Shown: in pieces, positions 5,885-11,065 of the stretch
How the letters are laid out: each line of letters begins with the position of its first letter
How positions within the stretch are numbered: the stretch's first letter is position 1
Source of the DNA: UBA11373 sp035291545
GTDB lineage: Bacteria > Actinomycetota > Acidimicrobiia > Spongiisociales > UBA11373
DNA length: 15,056 nt
Assembly (NCBI GenBank): GCA_035291545.1
Contig: DATDRW010000085.1
Location: 1-15,056, forward strand
Direction: 5' to 3'
The notes under the pieces: generated by a model
Told to the model about the DNA's origin: nothing
Seen by the model: only the letters and a program-made list of their open reading frames with translations
Databases searched by the model: none
Position numbers and translations under genes: made by a program

Positions 5885-6519
5885 CCGAACGCGTCGAGGA
5901 CTTCTTCGAGGTGCGACGCCACGCCGAGCGCGGCTCGTACCAGCGCTCGGTGATCGACGCCATCCTCGACGAGGCGTTCTTCTGCACCGTCGGGTTCGTC
6001 GACGAGGGCCGGCCGGTGGTGATCCCCACGATCCACGTCCGTGTCGGCGATACCGTGGTACTCCACGGTTCGCCGGCCTCGCGGATGCTGCGGACCCTCA
6101 AGGCGGGAGCGCCGTGTGCCATCTCGGTGACGATCTTCGACGGGTTGGTGCTGGCCCGGTCGGTGTTCAATCACTCGATGAACTACCGAAGCGTTGTGTT
6201 GCTCGACTGCAAAGGGCGAGAGATCACCGACAGGGATGAGAAGTGGGAGGCGATGAGGCTTCTCACACAGAAGCTGGTCCCCGGCCGTTGGGAAGACGCG
6301 CGCCAACCCAACGAGAAGGAGATCAAGGCGACGACGCTCGTCTCGCTCCCCATCGACTCTGCGTCGGCCAAGATCCGCAAGGGGCCCCCCGTTGATGAGG
6401 AAGAGGATTACGAACTCCCCGTGTGGGCGGGGGTCGTGCCCTACAGGCTTCGATCAGGGTCACCCGACCCTGATCCACGGCTTCCCCGGACGATCGAGCT
6501 TCCTCGCTACCTGAGCTAG
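5881..6519 (+). CDS. Pyridoxamine 5'-phosphate oxidase-family (NimA-like) flavin-binding protein
   Basis: The 212-residue protein has the FMN-binding split-barrel fold of the PPOX superfamily, in the NimA/flavin-nucleotide-binding branch. Typical blocks are HAERGSYQRSVIDAILDEAFFCTVGFVDEGRPVVIPT at the N-terminus (His and Arg start, then the first strands), LHGSPASRMLRTL, VFNHSMNYRSVVL in the middle and the C-terminal YELPVWAGVVPYRL. Members bind FMN or related cofactors and reduce or oxidise small molecules; the substrate is unknown. GTG 5881 overlaps the mtnP stop (GTGA), so both are co-translated. Near its end, codons at 6452-6475 form a perfect hairpin encoding GSPDPD-type residues. Confidence 0.85.
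   Translation: MTERVEDFFEVRRHAERGSYQRSVIDAILDEAFFCTVGFVDEGRPVVIPTIHVRVGDTVVLHGSPASRMLRTLKAGAPCAISVTIFDGLVLARSVFNHSMNYRSVVLLDCKGREITDRDEKWEAMRLLTQKLVPGRWEDARQPNEKEIKATTLVSLPIDSASAKIRKGPPVDEEEDYELPVWAGVVPYRLRSGSPDPDPRLPRTIELPRYLS
6452..6475 (+). other. Perfect 10-bp stem-loop near the end of a CDS
   Basis: GATCAGGGTC (6452-6461), loop ACCC, then GACCCTGATC (6466-6475) form a perfect inverted repeat 44 bp before the PPOX-family stop codon. No T-run follows, so it is not a standard intrinsic terminator. Confidence 0.8.
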
Positions 6520-6539
6520 CGCACCCCGTTCGTCCCCCT

Positions 6540-6614
6540 AGTTCTTGTTCCTCCCCATCAGGGGGAGGTGGCGTCGGCGTCTTCGCCGACGACGGAGGGG
6601 GTCTCCACCACAGG
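6540..6614. repeat. Structured intergenic repeat, unit A
   Basis: A non-coding unit begins with a pyrimidine-rich run (gttcttgttcc), then hairpin 1 CCTCCCC/GGGGAGG around 6550-6569, then a perfect 8-bp hairpin 2 CGTCGGCG-TCTT-CGCCGACG (6572-6591), then acggagggggtctccaccac. The same order is found in the two repeats at the right end of the window, with diverged sequence but conserved hairpins. It lies in the 200-bp gap after the PPOX gene, where no gene is seen. Confidence 0.7.
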
Positions 6615-6653
6615 CGCGGGTCGCGCCGGGTGTGGGCACCCTCCTCCTCCTCG

Positions 6654-6725
6654 CTCTTGTTCCGCTCGCTCGGGTACTCCTCCCTGAGGGAGGAGAGTAA
6701 AGACACGGAGGGAGTTCTCCACCGT
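6654..6725. repeat. Structured intergenic repeat, degenerate unit B
   Basis: A second, more diverged unit follows unit A: ctcttgttcc (6654-6663), the hairpin CTCCTCCC-TGA-GGGAGGAG (6677-6695), and acggagggagttctccacc at the end. It lacks the GC-rich second hairpin of unit A. Preceding it is GGGTG-TGGG-CACCC. The T-poor context argues against a simple terminator. Confidence 0.55.
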
Positions 6726-6781
6726 GAATGCAAGCCACGTCGGATGTCGAGACCCCCCTTCCCGGCGGTGGGTGCGGCGCA

Positions 6782-6787
6782 TACGGT
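6782..6787 (+). promoter_or_regulatory. -10 box (TACGGT) of the SAF gene, leaderless
   Basis: TACGGT is followed by 6 nt and the GTG at 6794. The 11-mer gcatacggtgc around it recurs at 8740-8750 before another GTG start. Confidence 0.5.
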
Positions 6788-6793
6788 GCCGCC

Positions 6794-7315
6794 GTGTACT
6801 GGCTGCAGCCACCCCCCTACCTGCGCTGGGCGGCGGCGACGCTGCTGGTGGTGGGAGCGCTGGTGTGGGACCTGCGCGGTTCGGCATCGGCGGCATATCC
6901 GTTTGCGGCGCGGCCGATCGCGGCGGGCACCCGACTCGGCGCCGGCGACGTGGTGTGGCGGCGCCTCCCCCGGGGCGCCTTTGCGGTGCCGGACCTCGCC
7001 ACCGCGGTGGCCGCGGTGGACCTCGACACCGGCGAGCCGATCAGCGCCGCCGTGCTCACCGGTCCGATCGCGGTCCCCGACGACTGGTGGGCGATTCCGA
7101 TCGACGTCTCCCCCCACGCCGGTCCCGGGGACGAGGTGCTGCTCGTCGTCGTCGATCCGCCCCTCACCGTCTTCGGGATCGTGATCGAGCCGCAGGTGGG
7201 CGATGCGATCTCGCTGGATCACCGGCCGGCGCTCGTCGCCGTCCCCGGATCGCGCGCTCCCCTGATCGCCGCCGCCGCCGAGGCGGGGCTGCTGGTCACC
7301 GCGATCCGCCCATGA
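6794..7315 (+). CDS. SAF-domain membrane protein (CpaB/RcpC-like)
   Basis: The 173-residue protein has one N-terminal membrane helix (about 12-27, AAATLLVVGALVWDL) followed by a SAF domain (about 37-95: ARPIAAGTRLGAGDVVWRRLP... TGEPISAAVLTG) and a beta-rich C-terminal part. SAF domains of this type occur in CpaB/RcpC pilus assembly proteins and FlgA-like chaperones, exposed outside the membrane. It is shorter than typical CpaB, and no other Tad pilus gene is nearby, so a pilus role is not established. GTG 6794 is chosen because a TACGGT box ends 6 nt before it; an ATG at 6728 in the same frame would add 22 low-complexity residues. uppP begins 24 bp after the stop, with its own -10 box. Confidence 0.75.
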   Translation: MYWLQPPPYLRWAAATLLVVGALVWDLRGSASAAYPFAARPIAAGTRLGAGDVVWRRLPRGAFAVPDLATAVAAVDLDTGEPISAAVLTGPIAVPDDWWAIPIDVSPHAGPGDEVLLVVVDPPLTVFGIVIEPQVGDAISLDHRPALVAVPGSRAPLIAAAAEAGLLVTAIRP

Positions 7316-7327
7316 TCCATGCACCGG

Positions 7328-7333
7328 TAATGT
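7328..7333 (+). promoter_or_regulatory. -10 box (TAATGT) of uppP, leaderless
   Basis: TAATGT is followed by ccgtcg (6 nt) and the ATG at 7340; no SD sequence is present in that gap. Confidence 0.55.
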
Positions 7334-7339
7334 CCGTCG

Positions 7340-8101
7340 ATGGTCACCGCCATCCTCTGGGGTTTCGTCCAGGGTCTCACCGAGTTCCTCCCCGTCTCGT
7401 CGAGTGCCCACCTCATCCTCGTACCGGCGCTCCTCGGCATGGACGAGCCCGACCTGGCCACGACCGCGGTGCTCCACATCGGAACCCTGCTGGCGCTGGT
7501 CTGGTACTACCGGCGGGAATTGGTCGGTCTCGTCACCGCCCCGAGATCCCCGCACAACCGACGGCTGTGGATGCTGCTCGTCGTCGGCACGATTCCGGCG
7601 GCCATCATCGGCCTCACCCTGCGCAGTCCGATCGAGATCATCTTCTCCGATCCGTGGATCGTCGCGGTGTGCCTGGTGATCACCGGCGTGGTGTTGCTGG
7701 TCGCCCACCGCCTGACCGCGGGTACCCGAACCGTCGATGACGGCACGGTGAGCGATGCGCTCGTCGTCGGCCTGGCACAAGCGATCGCCCTGATCCCGGG
7801 GATCAGCCGGTCGGGCATGACGATGACCGCCGGTCTCGCCCAGGGGATGTCCCGGGAGGAGTCCGCCCGACTGACCTTCCTGCTCGGCATCCCGGCGATC
7901 GCCGGTGCCGGCGGGATCGAGATGATGGATGTGATCGACAAGGGCGGGTTCGGATGGGACCTACTCGTAGGCACCGCCGTGGCCGGGGTCACCGGCTACT
8001 TTGCGGTCTCGATCTTCATCAAACTGATCGGCCGCCGTGGGTTGCTGTCCTATGCGATCTACTGCCTGATCTTCGGCGCCGCCGCCTACTTCCTGGTCTG
8101 A
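7340..8101 (+). CDS. uppP: Undecaprenyl-diphosphatase UppP (BacA)
   Basis: UppP removes a phosphate from undecaprenyl pyrophosphate at the membrane, recycling the lipid carrier for peptidoglycan and other envelope polymers; extra copies give bacitracin resistance in other bacteria. The 253-residue polytopic protein carries both family motifs: GFVQGLTEFLPVSSSAHL (8-25, the (E/Q)xxxE and serine region) and PGISRSGMTMTAGL (153-166) with the catalytic Ser/Arg. It is slightly shorter than the usual 265-280 residues. The ATG at 7340 is supported by TAATGT 6 nt upstream. Its 3' end overlaps the convergent SnoaL-like gene by 16 bp. Confidence 0.96.
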   Translation: MVTAILWGFVQGLTEFLPVSSSAHLILVPALLGMDEPDLATTAVLHIGTLLALVWYYRRELVGLVTAPRSPHNRRLWMLLVVGTIPAAIIGLTLRSPIEIIFSDPWIVAVCLVITGVVLLVAHRLTAGTRTVDDGTVSDALVVGLAQAIALIPGISRSGMTMTAGLAQGMSREESARLTFLLGIPAIAGAGGIEMMDVIDKGGFGWDLLVGTAVAGVTGYFAVSIFIKLIGRRGLLSYAIYCLIFGAAAYFLV

Positions 8102-8592
8102 GGAATCCCCTCCATCGGTCCGCCCGCTCCCAGCAGGATCGACACCGTCTCCGGGTCGCCGCTGTGCGACCACACCTTCTCGCCGGTGAAGAGCCGCGCC
8201 TCCGGATCCCAGGGAAAGAAGATCACGACCTTCCACCGCACCTGCTTGCCGGTGGGAGCGCCGCCCAACCACGACCCGAGGTGGGTGCCGACCACGTCGG
8301 CCATCTCGCAGACGCCCTGGGGGCCGATCACGATGTCGGTCAGGTCGAAGACCACGTCGGGGAAGGCTCCGAGTAGCTCGAGGTAGAAGGCGGTCGCCCC
8401 CGTGTGGCCCTCCCAGCGATGACCGGTCTGCACCAGTTCGTATACGCAATCCCCGGTGAGCGTCGACATCAGGCCGGCGATGTCGCGGGCATCCTCGGCG
8501 ATCGAATGGCGCTTCCAGGTCTCCCCGATCTCGCGATGGGACTCCGCCGAGAAGGGACGGCGCAACTGCTCGAGGATCGCATCGTGGGCCAA
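8086..8592 (-). CDS. SnoaL-like / NTF2-fold protein (ester cyclase-like)
   Basis: The 168-residue protein fits the NTF2-like superfamily, SnoaL-like branch: an N-terminal helix pair (AESHREIGETWKRHSIAEDARDIAGLMSTLTGDCVYEL), then GHTGATAFYLELLGAFPDVVFDLTDIVIG, and late strands GTHLGSWLGGAPTGKQVRWKVVIFFPWD. Members form cone-shaped barrels acting as polyketide cyclases, isomerases or small-molecule binders; no specific substrate can be assigned. The start is an uncommon TTG at 8592, supported by GGAG 6 nt upstream (8602-8599) and a TAGTCT box at 8622-8617. It is a single gene, divergent from the secreted protein gene and convergent with uppP (16-bp overlap). Confidence 0.8.
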   Translation of the reverse strand: MAHDAILEQLRRPFSAESHREIGETWKRHSIAEDARDIAGLMSTLTGDCVYELVQTGHRWEGHTGATAFYLELLGAFPDVVFDLTDIVIGPQGVCEMADVVGTHLGSWLGGAPTGKQVRWKVVIFFPWDPEARLFTGEKVWSHSGDPETVSILLGAGGPMEGIPQTRK

Positions 8593-8616
8593 CGGGTGCT
8601 CCGGTTCGGACGGCAG

Positions 8617-8622
8617 AGACTA
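8617..8622 (-). promoter_or_regulatory. -10 box (TAGTCT) of the SnoaL-like gene
   Basis: TAGTCT lies 24 nt upstream of the TTG start, giving a leader of about 17 nt with a GGAG SD. Together with the 1278-1273 box it is one of the few non-leaderless arrangements in the window. Confidence 0.4.
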
Positions 8623-8742
8623 CGGCTCAAAAGTGGGTGGCGTTGGCGACGACCCGGAGAAACTCGTCGGGTGTCGCGCACGGAGCGCGAGCTGTTCGGG
8701 CATCGGCATCACGGGGGTATTGCGGACGGGGCGACGGCAGCA

Positions 8743-8748
8743 TACGGT
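8743..8748 (+). promoter_or_regulatory. -10 box (TACGGT) of the secreted protein, leaderless
   Basis: TACGGT is followed by 7 nt and GTG 8756. The surrounding gcatacggtgc is identical to that upstream of the SAF gene at 6794. Confidence 0.5.
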
Positions 8749-8755
8749 GCGCGTC

Positions 8756-9601
8756 GTGGTGGTGCGCTCCCAAGGCGCACGGCTGGCGGTGCCCCTCCTG
8801 ATCCTGATGGCGGTCGTGACGGCAACCCTCGCCGGAGCGGTGCTGGGCGCGGTGCGGGCATCCGCCGCCGACAAGTGCACCCTCAGCCCAGACGGCATCG
8901 ACTGCTGGTTCAGCGGTTCGAGCACGAGCACCTCGATCGTTGCCCTACCCCCGATCCGCTACCTGGCCACCACCGACCATCCCACCTTGGGGCGGTGCTG
9001 GTTCTGGTCCCGCTACCCGCCGGGGCTCGACGCCTTCGACGGGGCCAACGACGAAGCGATCATCCGCATCCGGTTCGAGTACCCCCGTTGCCCCGCCCCG
9101 GGATCGGTCACGATCAACGTGACCTCCCGGGCGTGGGAGGTGTTTCGATCATTCCCGCTGCGCAGCCCGGTCCCCCGGATCCGGCCGTCGGTGGGGATCA
9201 CCAACCTGACGAGCCTCGTCACCGCCACCCGGCCGACATCGCTGCACCACTCTGAGGTGCTCCCCGACGGGCGAGTGCTCGAGGTGGAGGCGCACGTCGG
9301 ATCGGTGCCCATCGTGTGGGGCGACGGGAGACCGTCGATCTCCTACCCCGCAGCGGACGTGTTCGGCGGCGGCGCCCGCCATGCCTACGCACTCAAGACC
9401 TGCCCGCCGGGCTACCGGACAGGGCATCCGGCGGGTCCGAACTGCCACCCCGTGCTGGCGGCATACCCGGTCACCGTGTCATTCGCCTGGACCGGCCGCT
9501 ACCGCACCGGCGGGGCGTGGACGGTACTCGGCACGCTGTACCGATCGGTCTCGTTCACCTACGACGTCGACGAGGTCGTCGGCCTCCCCGTGGCGCCGTG
9601 A
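8756..9601 (+). CDS. Secreted protein with six cysteines, unknown function
   Basis: The 281-residue protein begins with a signal peptide or anchor (basic VVVRSQGAR, hydrophobic 10-33, then RASA-ADKC with a plausible signal peptidase site after Ala38). The mature part is beta-rich with six cysteines (41, 50, 81, 112, 216, 230), an aromatic WFWSRYPPG segment, a VWGDG turn at 177-181 reminiscent of PKD-like domains, and a repeated V-S-F-A-W-T-G strand pattern near the end. Similar uncharacterised secreted proteins exist in actinobacteria as far as I recall, but I cannot name the family. The start is set at GTG 8756, 7 nt after TACGGT; GTG codons at 8747, 8759 and 8762 are alternatives. Single gene, followed by a heptad-repeat tract. 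Confidence 0.7.
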   Translation: MVVRSQGARLAVPLLILMAVVTATLAGAVLGAVRASAADKCTLSPDGIDCWFSGSSTSTSIVALPPIRYLATTDHPTLGRCWFWSRYPPGLDAFDGANDEAIIRIRFEYPRCPAPGSVTINVTSRAWEVFRSFPLRSPVPRIRPSVGITNLTSLVTATRPTSLHHSEVLPDGRVLEVEAHVGSVPIVWGDGRPSISYPAADVFGGGARHAYALKTCPPGYRTGHPAGPNCHPVLAAYPVTVSFAWTGRYRTGGAWTVLGTLYRSVSFTYDVDEVVGLPVAP

Positions 9602-9602
9602 G

Positions 9603-9693
9603 GCCCATTGCCCGTTACCGTCGCCCGTCGCTCATCGCCCCTCACCCCTCACCCCTTCGCCCCTCGCCCACCGACGACTGAGGACTGAGCAGC
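9603..9693. repeat. Heptad-periodic intergenic tract 1
   Basis: The gap after the secreted protein gene is built of degenerate 7-bp units: gcccatt, gcccgtt, accgtcg, cccgtcg, ctcatcg, cccctca, cccctca, ccccttc, gcccctc and, further on, gacgact, gaggact, gagcagc. The last portion is partly complementary to the first (ctgaggactgag against ctcatcgcccctca, imperfect). No reading frame of coding character is seen. Confidence 0.6.
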
Positions 9694-9701
9694 GGGCCAC
9701 C

Positions 9702-9707
9702 TACGCT
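9702..9707 (+). promoter_or_regulatory. -10 box (TACGCT) of the thioesterase, leaderless
   Basis: TACGCT is followed by exactly 6 nt (gcgccg) and GTG 9714. Confidence 0.5.
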
Positions 9708-9713
9708 GCGCCG

Positions 9714-10112
9714 GTGCACCGCACCACGATCCACGTCCGCTGGGGGGAACTCGACCCCTATCACCACGTCAACCACGCCACCTACCTCTCGTACCTCGAG
9801 CACGCCCGAATCGCCGCCCTCGAATCGGTGGGCTGGGGCATGGACGCCCTCACCGAAGCCGGCTACCAGGTGGTCGTCGTGCGCATCGACGTCCGCTTCC
9901 GCCGCCCCGCCACCGCCGGCGACACGCTGACCATCGTCTCGCGTGTCACCCGTCTCGGTGCATCGGAGAGCACTTGGACCCAGACGATCCTGCGCGGCGA
10001 CGAGGTGATCGCCGAGGCGGAGGTGCACGCCGCCGCCACCAATCTCGAGGGACGACCGGTCCGTTCCCCCGAGGGCTTGCGCACCGCCTTGGAGACGATC
10101 ACGGTCCCCTAG
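9714..10112 (+). CDS. Acyl-CoA thioesterase, hotdog fold (YbgC/FadM-like 4HBT)
   Basis: The 132-residue protein has the single hotdog domain of the 4-hydroxybenzoyl-CoA thioesterase family. The signature VRWGELDPYHHVNHATYLSYLEHAR (8-32) contains the catalytic Asp14 and the D-x-x-H-H-V-N arrangement; the central strands VVVVRIDVRFRRPATAGDTL follow in normal order. Such enzymes hydrolyse acyl-CoA thioesters in the cytoplasm as tetramers; chain length cannot be predicted. The GTG at 9714 is fixed by TACGCT 6 nt upstream and by length. Its TAG stop (10110-10112) forms the first half of the -10 box of the next gene. Confidence 0.88.
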   Translation: MHRTTIHVRWGELDPYHHVNHATYLSYLEHARIAALESVGWGMDALTEAGYQVVVVRIDVRFRRPATAGDTLTIVSRVTRLGASESTWTQTILRGDEVIAEAEVHAAATNLEGRPVRSPEGLRTALETITVP

Positions 10113-10115
10113 CCT
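10110..10115 (+). promoter_or_regulatory. -10 box (TAGCCT) overlapping a stop codon
   Basis: TAGCCT includes the TAG stop of the thioesterase gene and lies 6 nt before GTG 10122. A leaderless transcript would start right at the next gene. Confidence 0.45.
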
Positions 10116-10121
10116 GGGATC

Positions 10122-10514
10122 GTGTTCGGATCCCGCTCGGATGCGCTCCTCGAGGACGCCGTGGTCCTCTGGCTCACCACCGTGCGCCCCGACGGGCAGC
10201 CGCAGGCGTCGCCGGTGTGGTTCGTGGTCGACGACGGCGAGTTCGTCGTCTTCAGCCGCAGTGGAACACCGCGGGTGAGAAACATCGTCGCCAACCCGCG
10301 GGTGTCGCTCAACCTCGACTCGAACGAGGGGGGCGACGTGCTCACCATCGAGGGCGAGGCCCGCATCGTCGACGGACCGCCGAGCACCGAGAGCGCCGCC
10401 TACCAGCACAAGTACGGGACCCGGATGGCGCAACTCGGCTACACCCCCGAGTCGTTCGCCGCGGGCTATCCGGTGGCGATCAGGGTGCGCCCCAAGCGCT
10501 GGCGCACTCATTGA
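10122..10514 (+). CDS. PPOX-class F420-dependent enzyme, TIGR03667-like
   Basis: The 130-residue protein is a small split-barrel flavin/deazaflavin-binding protein of the PPOX superfamily, close to the TIGR03667 (Rv3369-like) type. Features: LLEDAVVLWLTTVRPDGQPQASPVWFVVDDGEFVVFS (first strands), RSGTPRVRNIVANPRVSLNLDSNEGGDVL (phosphate-binding KxxNI-like segment, here RVRNI), and a C-terminal AIRVRPKRWRTH. Relatives in mycobacteria are linked to coenzyme F420, but which cofactor is bound here is an inference. It begins at GTG 10122, 9 bp after the thioesterase stop, and has its own -10 box overlapping that stop. It is a different branch from the PPOX protein at 5881-6519. Confidence 0.85.
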   Translation: MFGSRSDALLEDAVVLWLTTVRPDGQPQASPVWFVVDDGEFVVFSRSGTPRVRNIVANPRVSLNLDSNEGGDVLTIEGEARIVDGPPSTESAAYQHKYGTRMAQLGYTPESFAAGYPVAIRVRPKRWRTH

Positions 10515-10563
10515 CGCCGCCGCCTCGCGCCGCCCTCAGGCTCAGGCCGGGGCGGGACAACGG

Positions 10564-10618
10564 CGGATAGCAGAAAGCAGAAAGCAGAGGTGTTCTGCCA
10601 TTTGCCTTCTGCCATCCG
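10564..10618. repeat. Heptad-repeat long hairpin (tract 2)
   Basis: A 25-nt left arm (10564-10588) made of agcagaa-type heptamers and a 25-nt right arm (10594-10618) made of tctgcca/ttgcctt heptamers are imperfect inverted complements (21 of 25 positions pair by my count) around the loop GGTGT. No T-run follows. It lies between the TIGR03667-like gene and the four-helix membrane protein gene, co-directional. Confidence 0.8.
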
Positions 10619-10646
10619 ACTCCTCCGCCCGAATCCGGACACCCGG

Positions 10647-10652
10647 TAATCT
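10647..10652 (+). promoter_or_regulatory. -10 box (TAATCT) of the four-helix protein, leaderless
   Basis: TAATCT is followed by gatctg (6 nt) and GTG 10659. Confidence 0.55.
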
Positions 10653-10658
10653 GATCTG

Positions 10659-11024
10659 GTGAAGGCGACCGTCGAGTACCGCCCGCCCAAGCCGATCTTC
10701 TTCGGCTTCGCCCTCGTCACGATCGGAGTGCTGTTCCTGCTCCGCGAGTTCGGGGCCGTGCCCGAAATCTCGGTGTGGACCCTGATCTGGCTGGCGCTGG
10801 GCGGCTGGCTGTTCATCGGCACCCTGGTGGGCAACCGCCGCGGTTGGTTCTGGCCACTCGCCCTGGTGCTCATCGGGAGCGCCATGCTGCTGCGCGACCT
10901 CGAGGTCATCGACCGCGACTTCGCCATCTGGCCGATCGTGGTGATCGCCTTCGGCCTGGCGATCCTGCTCGAAGCAGCGGGTGGCCGCGGCTCACGAAAC
11001 CACCCCGACTACTGGTCCTCCTGA
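10659..11024 (+). CDS. Four-helix membrane protein, LiaF-N/DUF5668-like
   Basis: The 121-residue protein has four hydrophobic helices at about 11-29, 38-57, 63-78 and 89-105, grouped as two repeated hairpins, each with a G-x-x-L-x-L-R pattern (TIGVLFLLREFG and LIGSAMLLRDLEV). This tandem two-hairpin layout with conserved W-P before helices (FWPLALVLIG, IWPIVVIAFG) is typical of the LiaI/LiaF-type transmembrane region and DUF5668. Related proteins in Firmicutes modulate envelope-stress sensing; here no two-component system is nearby, so the role is open. The GTG start follows a TAATCT box by 6 nt. The P-type ATPase begins 41 bp after its stop. Confidence 0.75.
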   Translation: MKATVEYRPPKPIFFGFALVTIGVLFLLREFGAVPEISVWTLIWLALGGWLFIGTLVGNRRGWFWPLALVLIGSAMLLRDLEVIDRDFAIWPIVVIAFGLAILLEAAGGRGSRNHPDYWSS

Positions 11025-11048
11025 CGTTTCCGGCGCGGCGCCCTTCAC

Positions 11049-11054
11049 TACCCT
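11049..11054 (+). promoter_or_regulatory. -10 box (TACCCT) of the P-type ATPase
   Basis: TACCCT is separated from ATG 11066 by 11 nt, so the leader would be only about 4 nt and carries no SD; a near-leaderless transcript. Confidence 0.45.
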
Positions 11055-11065
11055 GAGCCCGCGCC

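Noticed and set aside
6794..7315. Tad pilus or flagellar locus based on the SAF domain
   Set aside because: No ATPase, prepilin, secretin or other pilus gene lies nearby; SAF domains occur in several unrelated contexts.
6323..7780. 485-residue minus-strand open frame across the SAF and uppP region
   Set aside because: Low-complexity Arg/Gly/Asp/His composition, no domain seen, and antisense to genes with clear motifs; open only because of high GC.
5881..10514. The two PPOX-fold genes as recent duplicates
   Set aside because: Lengths (212 and 130 residues) and motifs differ clearly; they belong to different branches of the superfamily.
10564..10618. Classical intrinsic terminator
   Set aside because: The hairpin is long and imperfect, not GC-rich at the base, and no T-run follows; kept as a repeat element instead.
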